The notes under the pieces are model-generated. The model made no database searches. It was given only the letters and a program-made list of their open reading frames with translations, and had not been told where the DNA came from. From NCBI RefSeq assembly GCF_036785885.1, contig NC_092323.1, forward strand, positions 13,028,501-13,092,500: a stretch of 64,000 nt of DNA, written 5' to 3'. A program made the translations under genes and the position numbers. Of the stretch, positions 1 through 11,439 are shown in pieces. Source of the stretch: Coffea arabica (taxonomy: Eukaryota > Streptophyta > Magnoliopsida > Gentianales > Rubiaceae). Position 1 is the stretch's first letter. Every line of letters starts with the position of its first letter.

Positions 1-231
1 TATTGAAATTTCAAAGTATGTTAACATAACTTTTATCTTTTTTCAATTGAAAATAGTTACATTTATATTACATGGTTATTTATATATTGCATAGGTGACA
101 TATTAGAGAGCATCTTCTCATAATGTGCAAATTGGATGGTTTGTGATGTTATAAGATATTTAATCAAAGGTTATCTTTTTTGTTATGACTGTACCGCATA
201 TTTATGAATAGACGTACCTTTATAATTAAAT

Positions 232-362
232 TTAATATTTGATATTTTTAGATGTCATATATTTAAATAGAAGAAAATTATTTTGAACATAATATATTAA
301 GATAATTTTATTAGAAAAAAATTTTGGCCCCCCCAAAAAAAAATTCCTGGCTCCGTCACTGC
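232..362 (-). repeat. Fragment of a dispersed plant repeat with a G-run
   Basis: Read on the minus strand, the stretch contains the phrase GACGGAGCCAGG followed by a T run, a G run and CCAAAA. I recognise this phrase as common in dispersed plant transposon remnants, but I cannot name the family. It lies just beyond the point where similarity of the DAHP synthase pseudogene ends. A short open frame through it has no recognisable domain. Confidence 0.4.
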
Positions 363-487
363 TAAGAACCACCATCAATCTTTCCTCGGTAACATTATCA
401 TCACCATCCTTAAATTTCAGGGTTTTGGAAGGTGGGAGACAAGCATTAGTTAAGAAAGTTGAGAAAGAACGACACTTCGTAATATCA

Positions 488-1451
488 CTCTGGAGTTCTT
501 GATTTTCTATTGAAGTCATAACCATTAATACTATCCCCTTTGTAAATCGGTAGCCGCAGTTCATCTTTCTCCTCATATGTTGTTGATCTTGGCTTAGCAA
601 ACTGACCAGCCATTCTTCCAACCTGATATTGTTAACAAGAGAAATATTGCCAACTTCATAGTTGAATAATTTCTCAATTGGAGTAGAATTTACGAGTTTG
701 AAGACATGCAAAATAGAATGGCTTATCACGTTATCTAATCAAACAAGTAACAGCACCTCGATTACAAAATGCCATGTCTTGCTGTTCTTCTACATTTTTC
801 ATAGTCAGTATATTTTTAATACTTCGCAGCCGTGAACATTTTAGTCCTAATATGCCTTCTCTAGCAAGATATTCCAGTCCCTCTGTATTTTCCAGCCACT
901 TGCATTGATCAACTCTTGCATGCACGCGCATTATTGCTGATAGGAATATGTTTTAATTAGTCATTACTCCTAATAATTTAGTTGCACCATACCCTGCAAA
1001 TCAAACTTAGTTGTTTGTTGTTCAGGAATTGCATTTGTACAAAGAACTTGGTTTGACGAAAAATTAGCAAAAAAACCAATAAAGTCAGAGAAGTGACAAT
1101 AAAATCATGCACCTTAATAACTGGCTTTTGCCCTCCAAACATGAGGACAATACTCATCTGAGCAAGAATATTGAAAGCATCAAAAATGTTATCAGCTCTG
1201 AACTCCTTAAAGCTCTCAGCACAATCCCCTCCTTGTAAAAGAAAGGCATTGCCCATGGCTGCATTAGCAAGCCTTTCTTCTAAAGCCCTTATCTCACTAG
1301 CCAAGACTAAGGTTGGGAACGATTCCAGTGTCTCAAGCACTGCATTGAGTTCAGTTTCATCAGGATATTGAGGAAGCTGCAAGGCCTTCTTACTTTACCA
1401 GCCACCAACACTCCAATCCAGTGAGTTTCCATTGGAACTTGAGAAAGCCAT
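488..1451 (-). pseudogene. Truncated class II DAHP synthase paralogue, start codon abutting an LTR
   Basis: This is the 5' part of a second DAHP synthase gene. Exon 1 runs 1451-1113 and begins with ATG at 1451-1449. After 18 codons it has an in-frame TAA (1397-1395) where the intact paralogue at 16.5-20.7 kb has lysine. It then continues closely similar to that paralogue, including the [11 protein letters not shown] block and PVIK at the exon end. The intron 1112-623 has GT..AG ends. Exon 2 starts at 622 ([13 protein letters not shown]) and loses similarity after about 45 codons, at a TGA at 487-485; exons 3-5 are absent. Unlike the intact gene it has no transit-peptide region, since the ATG lies only about ten codons before the conserved tryptophan block. 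A retrotransposon inserted at the ATG (target-site copy at 1447-1451). I infer a dead copy; alternatively the stop is a recent allele-level change. Confidence 0.85.
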
Positions 1452-2917
1452 TGACAGGTTGTCGAAGCCTGTGCAATAATAAAAACCTGCTCAAACTAAA
1501 AATAATATCTGTAGATAGCGGTGAGCAGGGTCGAATCCACAGGGACTGTGAGTACTTGCTCCTTTCCAAATTCACAGTGACAAGGGAGTGTTTTTATATC
1601 AAGGGTGACAATTAAAACAATTTAACTAAAAGTAAAATAATAAAAATAAAATAGCCAACTAGAAATTAAATAACAATTTACTAAAATCAAACGAGTGATA
1701 ATTAAGGATCTAGCCAAGAAATAACTTTAGCAATGGTTCACCTAATTGATCATTGAAGCAAAGGCAATTCCAATTATTTATCAATAAATAGGTTATAACT
1801 ACCAAACAAGCGATGACTGTCAACCCCTCCTTACTGTATCGGTGATTAAGGTACGCCCGTTAATCACTGCCCTAATTGAGAAATAATTTTAGGTACGCCC
1901 ATAAGATTTAATTCCCCAATTGCCTTACAAATTAGAGGAGCCATATTCTAACCAAATAACGCACTACCAGGGTTATTTCAGATTAGCCCGCATATTCCCC
2001 TGACACAAACCCAATCATGCCAGTTATCACTATTTTGAGACAATTAAACAATTACGGATTTAACGTCCCAATTGACAATAGATTATCAAATCAATTAATT
2101 ATCCGGATCCAAGACAATCAATTAATTAAATAACCATAAGCATAGCAATCAAAAAATATGCGAATACCAATAAATAAAAGGAGAAGATTAAATTAAATCG
2201 ATCTCATAATTTTAGGCGACCCAAAGCATCCGTTGTCCCTTGACTAGAGTGAGGAAATTAGTTCATAATTGATGAACAAAATCCACACAAAATTGAAACA
2301 AGAGTCGCGGCCATCAACTCCCAAATTGGGAAATGCAATTCGCTCCAATCAAGCAGAGATAGCAAAGTTACAAGAGGTAGCCCTCTGTTTCCCTTCGGAT
2401 GACATACGAAAAAGCAAAAGCAATTGCTAAGGGTTCAGATGAAGAAAAGTCAAAGTTTCTTTCAATTTTGCTCTTGACATCCGTAGAAGAATTCCACTAC
2501 CACAAGCCAAGAAAGAAAAGTCCCTACTAGATGACGAAAAATGGAAAAGTCAAAGGAAACTAGGCTAAACTAAAGAACGGAAAAACTAAGAGGGAAGCCA
2601 GCTCCCTACTGTGCGGCGGCTCCCCCAGGGGAAAGAAGACGCTCGACTTCAGCCCTTCGTCCCCTCTTTTTAATGCTGTCTTCTGCGAATTACCAAAAAG
2701 GTCTTGTATCTCCTTGTTCCAAAAATGCCCTTGATTGCCTGCTATTTGAACTCTTTCTCGATGACTGTCAAATTAGCCTTAATTGTAATATTTTTGTTCT
2801 ACTCCCTGAAATAAATGTAAATTACGTAAAGCGAGTAGAATCTAATAATTAATTCACATCAGGTCAGGTAATAGGGAAAATTAATAATAAAATAAATGAA
2901 TAAATTGCAACCTACCA
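1452..2917 (-). repeat. 3' LTR of the Athila-like element (left copy)
   Basis: This 1466-bp repeat begins TGACAGG and ends CTACCA and is nearly identical to 9430-10954. Because the element is on the minus strand, this is its 3' LTR. It lies directly upstream, in sense orientation, of the ATG of the DAHP synthase pseudogene. Confidence 0.93.
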
Positions 2918-5222
2918 ATTCCCCCCACACCTAAACCATGCTTGCCCTCAAGCATGAGAACAACAAACAAACACCAATATTTGATAGTGGCTACTGCTCT
3001 ATCCACCAAATTGCCAAGATACCAAGAAAAATAATAATCAAGCATCAATGGTCAAGTCCAAGAAACATCACTTCGGTTAGCTTCTAAACCACAAATTCCT
3101 CTAATTTCAGGTTAACTAATCTAAGAAAAAGGAATGACACACAACATTTATCAGCAAATGGTCCAACTATTAACCAAAATCTCAACATTAAATCCAAAAA
3201 TCGGCAAGCTGACTTTTATTATACACTAACACAACATTCACTTTTTTTTCACATTTTTCTACTTTTCTCTTTTTTCCTTCTCTTTTTTTTTTCTCAATAA
3301 TAACAAAAGACTTAGTCGCTAGCCATTGGAACCTTTTGACGCGAGCTCCAACATTTTTAGATGAAGGAGCCCGGTTACTTAGCTCCTATCGTCACGCGAC
3401 CACGTACTCATAGCAATTACTACTTTTTGACGTGAGAATCAACACTTCTAGTGAAGATCCCCGGTTACTAGATAGTAACGACTAGCGGAGTGCAGTCAAC
3501 TCTTATTTACAGCTAAATAACACAAAAACCCAAAAGAAAATTTGCATCAGCAAGCCTCATTTTCAAACATGGAGAACTAAGGTTAATAACCGGACCAATT
3601 CACATGAAAATGCTAACAATCATTCTCTATGCCTAGGAAAGTTAACCAAAAATTATAAGAGTAAAACAATCACCGAAATTCACCAAAGAGATGTTTTTGG
3701 ACTCAACCACATTGACTTAATACACTTTTATTATTAAAGTTTGGCAATAGCAGAAATAGAGGCAACAATCCAACATCAAACTTGGCAGTCATAGGAGAGC
3801 TAGACAGATAAATGACAAAAAGTAAACGAAAACTAGACAAATAACGGACTAAAAATAAAAGAAAAATATCTGAAAACTAAGAACTAGAAAAACTAACACC
3901 ATAACTGCTCCCCCCCACCTAGATCCTACATTGTTCTCAATGGAGGTAATAAAGTAATTAAAGTGAAGAGAACAATGAAACTTCCCTCTCGAATGACGAA
4001 AGGATAGGCGGGAACGGTGGAGGAAAACCGATGTGGCGGAAGTATGCACCCAAGTGCTGAGACATCTTAACTCAATTCAACCAGCAAATGCAAAACTCTG
4101 TCGACCCAAAATCTCAACAAATGGCTCCAGTTGGCCAGTTAATGCCTTAACTTAAAATCAGCAATAGCAGTGCAGAAATTAGACAGTAACAAATCAATAA
4201 AAAAAAACACTGAGCTTTCAATCAAACAGTCACCCAAATAGCAACCTAAGTCAGTAGCCAATTTGTCACCGACTAATCAATTAAATTCTACCAACGTCCA
4301 CGAGTAGATTCAAGTGTCACCGTGCCACCAAAAATGTCAACAAATGAAACCAATAGGCAAAGCATTCTCCAACTTGTTAACATAAATCCAGTCAACACCC
4401 AAGGCAGCAAAACAACCCCCAAAACAGTGCAATTAGCAACCCCAGCAATTCAATCAGATGCACCCAACTGGAATAAGCAATGCAAATGGCATAGAAACCT
4501 CCCAATTTAACAAACAAGTGCGGTATTTCAGCTCACCCAAAGTCCCAACAAATGGCCCCAATTGGCCAATTAATTGCACAATTTCACCCAACCCAAAAGA
4601 AATAGCAATTCCAAGCGAAAATAGTCCAACCAGTACCACCGGTGGAATTCACCAATTGAGAAAATAAACTCCAACTGTCAACAACATTAACTATTGAGCA
4701 ACCCAGGCAGCACCAATTAGTTATTAAGAGATTGGGGGACAAGTTCCAATTACCTCCACCTTAGACGACAACCAAATGAAAGGGGACAGTAGTGGGTGGC
4801 GTGCGCAGGCGAGGTGGGTTGCGCGCGACTGTGGAGACCAAGCTGGAGGCGAAAGTGGAGCTCAGAAAGAGAGAGACGGCGGCACTGCTGCGGCTTCCGC
4901 ACGGACAGCGGGTGAGGTGGAGTAAGCGACGGCGGCGTGCACAGAGGAAAAGAAAGAAAGGGCGAACAGGGGTAGCGGGGAAGAAAGAAAGAAGAAGAAA
5001 GAAAGAAAGAAAAAAAAAGAAGGAAAAAGAAAGAGTTTTTTTTTTGGGAAATTTAAGCTACGGTGAAAATTCCAATTTTTTTTTTTAGTTTTTTTTAATT
5101 TTAAATTAAATTTTTTTTAATTAAATTTTTTTCCTATAACAATTGCAAAACTCAACCTTTAGCTCTCTGACGAAGGCACGGAATGAGAACGGGAGAGCTC
5201 TCTAACCTTGAGTTCTTCATGG
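2918..5222. other. Non-coding 3' interior of the Athila-like element
   Basis: No convincing protein frame is present. The segment begins with the polypurine tract (minus strand). It holds an imperfect duplication around 3337 and 3427 (both copies contain TTGACG and CCCGGTTACT), a region of repeated CAATTGG-like phrases at 4080-4750, and a GC-rich, purine-rich stretch at 4790-5040 followed by homopolymer T and A runs. This looks like the long untranslated 3' region typical of the lineage. Confidence 0.6.
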
Positions 5223-5383
5223 GTCATGACGCGGGCACGTCATGAGGGCAGGAACCCCTTTCGACGATTCTGACCGTGAGCTCTCCAGACGTCATGACGC
5301 GGGCACGTCATGAGGGCAGGAACCCCTTCTGACGATTTCGACCGTGAGCTCTCCAGACGTCATGATGCGGGCGCGTCATGACA
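5223..5383. repeat. Tandem repeat, 68-bp period, about 2.3 copies
   Basis: Units starting at 5223, 5291 and 5359 each begin GTCATGAYGCGGGC and contain GTCATGA a second time. Two units are full length and the third is partial (about 24 bases). The repeated GTCATGA..TCATGAC makes each unit partly palindromic. A more diverged unit may precede them at about 5165. Confidence 0.88.
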
Positions 5384-5559
5384 GAAGACACTTACAAATC
5401 ATCAAAAACGAAAATTGAAAGCCGAAATCAGTCAAATTCAAGGAAAACATATTTAAACTATCACACGAAATCAAAACAAACAATTAAAAGAAATAATTGG
5501 ATTGCCTCCCAATGAGCGCCTTTCTTTAATGTCTTTGACTAGACATTATCATGTTTTGT

Positions 5560-8500
5560 TCATGGAGGATAAAATCGTGTACCTCGTTTTAATGCTTCAT
5601 CCTCTATATAGTCCTGATAGCTCTCGTAAATAGAGTAATTCTTGAACACACGAGTTACGGGCTTCCATGGACTAGTAAATGGCGCTAAACAAGTCAACGA
5701 TAATTTGCATTCTCCACTCACTCCTCCATCACACGCATTTATCGGTTCAAGATATTTTGCCATCTCCATTTTTAACTTATTCCTGTCATGAAATTTAAAA
5801 TTTTCTGATATAATAAAGTCAATTTCACTAACAGGAATTGAAGAATAAGAGTCAGGAGAATATTGATGAAGGAATGGAGGAGATGTCACCGCATTTGGAG
5901 ATTGTTCACTGGATTCATTCACTTGAACGAGTTGATCCTGGAGTCTCATTTCTTGCACTTCAACTTCCTTTTCAACTGCATCTTTAAATCCGTTTTCTTG
6001 AAACTCTTGCAGTTTCATGTCATTTGGCCGGACAATTGCACTCTCATCTTCCTCAAGGTTGATATTGGTTTGTGCGGGCAATTCTTTAAGGTGAGAAGCT
6101 AATCGCGCTATCTTGGATGTCAATTGATTCATTTGATCTTTCAGGTCGCGAAGGCTCGCTTGTTTCTCCTGATGAAATCGATATGTATTAGTAGCAAATA
6201 ATTCAATCAATTCCTGAAGAGACATACCTGACATGAATGATGGTTGTTGAGACTCTTGCTGTTGAAAATTCATTGGCCTGGTCGCATAATTAAAATTGGA
6301 ATTATCCCACCATCCTTGATCATACTTGTTTGGGTAAGAATCATACCACGTTTGAAATCGAGTTGAAAAATTTCCAAAAGTATCAATTGGAGCCCTTAGA
6401 TTATCTTGAAATGCGGGGCATGTGTCGGTTGAATAATGTAACAGCCCCACCTTCCCCTAAGGCGAACCAAAGGGGTTAGCGGATTGCCTGCCCAACTCTC
6501 GCCAGGACTAACGAGCAGTAACACGCGATCTAAAACGTTTCGGGAAAGTAAAAGCGCGCTCGAACAAGCCACAAGAACCAAAATAACAAAATATAAAAAA
6601 AAAACGAAAACGATGAATAGTGCCTGGAATAGTAAAATCTGAAATCCCACCAAACATTAATACATTGCAATTCAACATTTACAACCAAATTGGCATGTCA
6701 AAAACTATTCATCATGGATATACATGTTCGGATTGCCAATCAAAAGTCATTGAATCCAATACACATTAGGGTTTCATTCGAAGAGCTAAACAAAAGACAT
6801 TTACACTAGCTCAACTTGGCAATCGACTATCCAATCCAATCCCAAAAGTAATTATATCCCTGTAAGGAAAACAAATGGAACGGAATGAGCTTAAGCCCAG
6901 TGATATACTACCACATAAGCAACAAAGATCACTTAAGCATAACCTTTCATTACACAACTAAGGAATAAAACAAATCAGTAAAAAGGATACGGACGGCTCT
7001 CAAGAGCCCATTTCCACGCTTATATTCTTGATCCAATCTCATTGACTCTCCGTCAACGTTTATGAGTACCAACCGTAGAACCCACTTCACTCCCATCCCT
7101 TCCACCAAACATACCCCAACCGGGCCCGCACTCCAATCAGTAGCTTTTGGTAATACTCGAGTTTACCGGAATCAAGAGTCTCATTACTACAAGATTCCTC
7201 AGTACAGTCCCCGTGGCATGTCAATTTTCACGACCAAGCCCTCGTCGGCTCGATTCAATTGACTACCAACGGGGTTGAGCTCAATAGTACAGTAAGGCCG
7301 TTGGATACTTGTCCAAACGACACCAAATCAGTTTTTCATGAAGTGAATTCAATATCTCATATAGCAAGTGCAGTATATCAGTGAAGCGGTAAACAGTCAT
7401 TAACGGTATCACAAGGGGTGAGGGCGGTCAAGTGCACCCTCACCTCAATCAATTCCAATAGCCAAATAAGCCTTCAAGGCATCAAAATCACATATAGCAA
7501 AGCCACATTGTAACATTCAAGTGAATAGTATACTCACTACTCAAGTAGGTGATGTTTCATGCACCGTCGTTAAAAGGTCGTCGTGAACCCTCGTCACGTC
7601 CTAAAACACGTAAACAAATACAATGAGACTCGATAACGAATCATAAAGCAATGCCAATCACAACCCAATAGGGTTTCATAAGCATGTATAAGCATCATAG
7701 GCAACCAGAAATTGCGGAAATGCAACTAATGTGGCCCTAACAAAAAAACAGTTTTGTCCTCATTTTGTGGTAATGGCACAAATTGCACTACGATTATCGG
7801 ATTAGGGTGTAAGACCCACCATTTCGAAGCTAAGAACCAGGGATACAACAATGTAGAAGGTCACTCAGTCCAAATCCCAGCACAACTAAGTCCAATATGC
7901 CAAATAACAAACCAGAACCGTAATTGCAGGTTTACAAATTACACTATACTGTAATCAGTACAACTAAGTCTAAACAGGTCCAAATGCAGAAATTCCAAAG
8001 GCATATGGTAGCTAGGACATCAAGATACATTTCATCAGAAGACCTCAACACCCAAATCCAAAACAATTCCAGTCAAAACAACCCATTTCAGACGCAGTTC
8101 TAACATCCTGATGAACCCAGAACAGCAATAGTAATTTCGGCTTATCTCATTCTACACTACTCCAATTGACCTAAAATTTTACAGGCACCCTTAAAACATC
8201 AATACCTACAACTTTCATGTTTTGAGCCAAGGCCAATTCGGTCTCTAACCATGAGATACAAAACCGGACAGAATTGGGGATATAAAACCCTAACTTTCTC
8301 AAATTCCTTCCAAACCCAAAATTGGTTACAATTACCAATCATGTACACCTACTATAGTCATTAGCCATCAATTCCAACCATCATAGATAACCACAACATC
8401 ATGATCACAATTAAACCAGAAAATTCATCAATAAATTAAAAATTTCACCAATTCATCTCAAACCAAGAAATAAACCACAAATTTCAGCACTTTAGCTACC

Positions 8501-9321
8501 CCTAAGCACAACTTAAGCTTCATTAAGTGTAGGAGGAAGTTCAATCACCACTCACCTAGTAAACAAGAGAGGGAGAGTTGTTGGACACCTTAGCTTCTCC
8601 AAACACTTCACCAAACCACTAAACAACACCAAATGAAGAGGTTTTATGGAGTAGAAACAAGTTTAAGGGATTGCTTGGGATGATTTGAGCTAGATGGATG
8701 CCAACCTTTGAAGAGTTTTCTTCCTTCCTTTGCTAGAGAGAGAGATCCGACCAACAAGGAGAAGAAAATAGTGAATTTTTGGTGATTTTTGGGGTATTTA
8801 ATCAATTAGTCAAAAAGGTGAATAGTTGTCCTACAAGTGAAACCAATGGCCAAGTGACACTTGTCACTCCATAAATGCATCCTTATCCTTCTTTTTCCCT
8901 CTCACATCAATCACATCTCATCCTCCACTTATCTCTTAACACCCGATAAATTTCAACCAGTATCCAAAACTTAACCTAATTGGCCGAATTTTTCCGAATT
9001 TTTCGCACTAGTGGGTCCCACGTCCGTTATATATCCGTAATTTTTTAAAAACTCTCCAATACTAGAAAAATCATCTAAAAACATAATTACTCATAAAATT
9101 CACCAGGAAAATTTTTCCTAAGCCAGAAAACATGCAATTAAAGGGGAAAAACCTTAGGAAAATTATTAAGAAGAATTTACGAGTTCTCACAAATAACCTG
9201 AGTCAAAATAAGTTCCACAATTTGCAACAGCCCATTGATCATTAGGAAAAACATGAGTCTCATAACCCCATTCAGGAATAAAATCCAGTCTATCATCAAA
9301 ATACGAAATGTTAGCAGCCAT
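5560..9321 (-). CDS. Gag-like reading frame of the Athila-like element, split by a nested LTR
   Basis: The frame starts at ATG 9321-9319 and runs to 9197. It is then interrupted by the insertion 6437-9191 plus its target duplication, and resumes at 6436 to end at 5560. Counting the target site once, the two parts total 1002 bases, in one frame without internal stops (333 residues). The amino part has a cysteine-containing stretch of the kind seen near zinc-knuckle regions. The middle (about 5980-6230) is glutamine-, glutamate- and leucine-rich and probably coiled coil. Assignment as gag rests on position between primer-binding site and interior and on resemblance to Athila capsid carboxy-terminal regions. 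It is short for such a gag and no pol follows. In its present state it cannot make the full protein. Confidence 0.7.
6437..9191 (-). mobile_element. Nested solo-LTR-like insertion in the gag-like frame
   Basis: This 2755-bp segment starts TGTAACAGCC and ends TTCTCACA, with TG..CA termini. It is flanked by a perfect 5-bp target duplication AATAA (6432-6436 and 9192-9196). It contains no open frame of note and no internal LTR pair. The simplest reading is a solo LTR left by recombination of a larger Ty3/gypsy element. The strand is inferred only weakly, from the terminal sequence style (TGTGAGAACTCG..GGGGCTGTTACA on minus). Confidence 0.82.
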
Positions 9322-9406
9322 AAACTATATAAAAAAAATAAGAGAAAAATAAATTAAAAATGAAAACAAGGTGAACTCAAAAATGAACAAATTAATCTGG
9401 CACCAG

Positions 9407-9424
9407 TCCCCGACAACGGCGCCA
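9407..9424 (-). other. Primer-binding site matching tRNA-Asp
   Basis: On the minus strand this reads TGGCGCCGTTGTCGGGGA. It is complementary to the 3' end of plant tRNA-Asp with a single mismatch (T for C). It lies five bases from the 5' LTR edge at 9430, as expected for a reverse-transcription primer site. Confidence 0.88.
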
Positions 9425-9429
9425 AAAAT

Positions 9430-10954
9430 TGACAGGTTATCGAAGCCTATGCAATAATAAAAATCTGCTCAAACTAAAAATAATATCTGTAGATAGCGGT
9501 GAGTAGAGTCGAATCCACAGGGACTGGGAGTACTTGCTCCTTTCCAAATTCACAGTGACAAGGGGGTGTTTTTATATCAGGGGTGACAATTAAAACAATT
9601 CAACTAAAAGTAAAATAATAAAAATAAAATAGCCAACTAGAAATTAAATAACAATTTACTAAAATCAAACGAGTGATAATTAAGGATCTATCCAAGAAAT
9701 AACTTTAGCAATGGTTCACCTAATTGATCATTGAAGCAAAGGCAATTCCAATTATTTATCAATAAATAGGTTATAACTACCAAACAAGCGATGACTGTCA
9801 ACCCCTCCTTACTGTATCGGTGATTAAGGTACGCCCGTTAATCACTGCCCTAATTGAGAAATAATTTTAGGTACGCCCATAAGATTTAATTCCCCAATTG
9901 CCTTACAAATTAGAGGAGCCATATTCTAACCAAATAACGCACTACCAGGGTTATTTCAGATTAGCCCGCATATTCCCCTGACACAAACCCAATCATGCCA
10001 GTTATCACTATTTTGAGACAATTAAACAATTACGGATTTAACGTCCCAATTGACAATAGATTATCAAATCAATTAATTATCCGGATCCAAGACAATCAAT
10101 TAATTAAATAACCATAAGCATAGCAATTAAAAAATATGCGAATACCAATAAATAAAAGGAGAAGATTAAATTAAATCGATCTCACAATTTTAGGCGACCC
10201 AAAGCATCCGTTATCCCTTGACTAGAGTGAGGAAATTAGTTCATAATTGATGAACAAAATCCACACAAAATTGAAACAAGAGTCGCGGCCATCAACTCCC
10301 AAATTGGGAAATGCAATTCGCTCCAATCAAGAAGAGATAGCAAAGTTACAAGAGGTAGCCCTCTGTTTCCCTTCGGATGACATACGAAAAAGCAAAAGCA
10401 ATTGCTAAGGGTTCAGATGAAGAAAAGTCAAAGTTTCTTTCAATTTTGCTCTTGACATCCGTAGAAGAATTCCACTACCACAAGCCAAGAAAGAAAAGTC
10501 CCTACTAGATGACGAAAAATGGAAAAGTCAAAGGAAACTAGGCTAAACTAAAGAACGGAAAAACTAAGAGGGAAGCCAGCTCCCTACTGTGCGGCGGCTC
10601 CCCCAGGGGAAAGAAGACGCTCGACTTCAGCCCTTCGTCCCCTCTTTTTAATGCCGTTTCTGCAAATTACCAAAACGGTCTTGTATCCTTTTTTTCAAAA
10701 ATGCTCTTGATTGTTTGTTATTTGAACTCTTTCCCAATGACTGTCAAATTAGTCTTTATTGTGATATTTTTGTTCTACTCTCTGAAATAAATGTAAATTA
10801 CGAAAAGCATTAGTCTTGATTGTGATATTTTTGTTCTACTCCCTGAAATAAACGTAAATTACGAAAAGCGAGTAGAATTTAATAATTAATTCACATCAGG
10901 TCAGGTAATAGGAAAAATTAATAATAAAATAAATGAATAAATTGCAACCTATCA
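9430..10954 (-). repeat. 5' LTR of the Athila-like element (right copy)
   Basis: This 1525-bp repeat begins TGACAGG and ends CTATCA. It is about 59 bases longer than the left copy. The extra length comes from a tandem duplication at about 10750-10870, where the phrase GATATTTTTGTTCTACTC and the bases after it occur twice. Confidence 0.93.
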
Positions 10955-10959
10955 GCCAT

Positions 10960-11439
10960 TCTTTTTCTCTTGTCACTACTACTTATTTTTCTTTCAATTA
11001 TTGTTGTGAGATGAGGATTGGTTTAGGATTAATGAGTCACCCCGATTGGGTATTTATGCACTTGGCTTCGAGAACCACCCAGCCAACCAGGTGGCCATTG
11101 CCATTCTACATGATTGCTTGTACTTTTGTTTTTTTTTTGGTTCTCTTGAAATATTAGTTCCTTTGTCCGATTTGGCTATTTATTTTTTTTCTTTTAATTC
11201 TCTCCACTTGCATATTCATTTAGTAGTTCACCAATATCCCTCAGAAGACCCTAGTAACAAAAGGCCCAAAGGATTTGGGTATCAAATTAAGCTCCTTGAT
11301 CATTGTTGGGACCAACAACTACTTCTTCTCTGTCGAATTTATGCAAAAGGGCTGCCGTGGGATGACCTATTTGGTACTTAGAACTTAGAAGTGAGTATTT
11401 CTTCGGGGACTCTACCATAAAATCGCTTACATGGTAGAG
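10960..11439. other. Upstream flank of the DAHP synthase pseudogene; no supportable gene
   Basis: This is the original 5' flank of the pseudogene now separated from it by the retrotransposon. The bases next to 10959, on the minus strand, are an A-rich stretch that would have been the 5' leader. Two overlapping short plus-strand frames at 10933-11381 show no domain I recognise. I see no RNA gene. Confidence 0.4.

Larger units (their letters stand above)
1452..10954 (-). mobile_element. Athila-like Ty3/gypsy LTR retrotransposon, non-autonomous, with a nested insertion
   Basis: Two long direct repeats (1452-2917 and 9430-10954) start with TG and end with CA, and are flanked by the 5-bp target duplication GCCAT (1447-1451 and 10955-10959). 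The element reads on the minus strand. Next to the right LTR, the minus strand carries an 18-base primer-binding site (9407-9424) matching the 3' end of plant tRNA-Asp with one mismatch, as known for Athila elements. Next to the left LTR is a purine tract (G run at 2921-2926). Between the LTRs I find only one gag-like reading frame (starting at 9321, ending at 5560) and no protease, reverse transcriptase or integrase. The element therefore looks non-autonomous and would need another element's enzymes. The two LTRs differ by only a few percent by eye, mostly transitions, so insertion is fairly recent. Confidence 0.92.

Noticed and set aside
4792-5088. Arginine/lysine-rich plus-strand frame in the retrotransposon
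   Set aside because: Pure low-complexity purine-rich DNA, antisense to the element.
10933-11381. Plus-strand frames upstream of the DAHP synthase pseudogene
   Set aside because: Composition is ordinary, frames overlap one another and no domain is visible; treated as chance.
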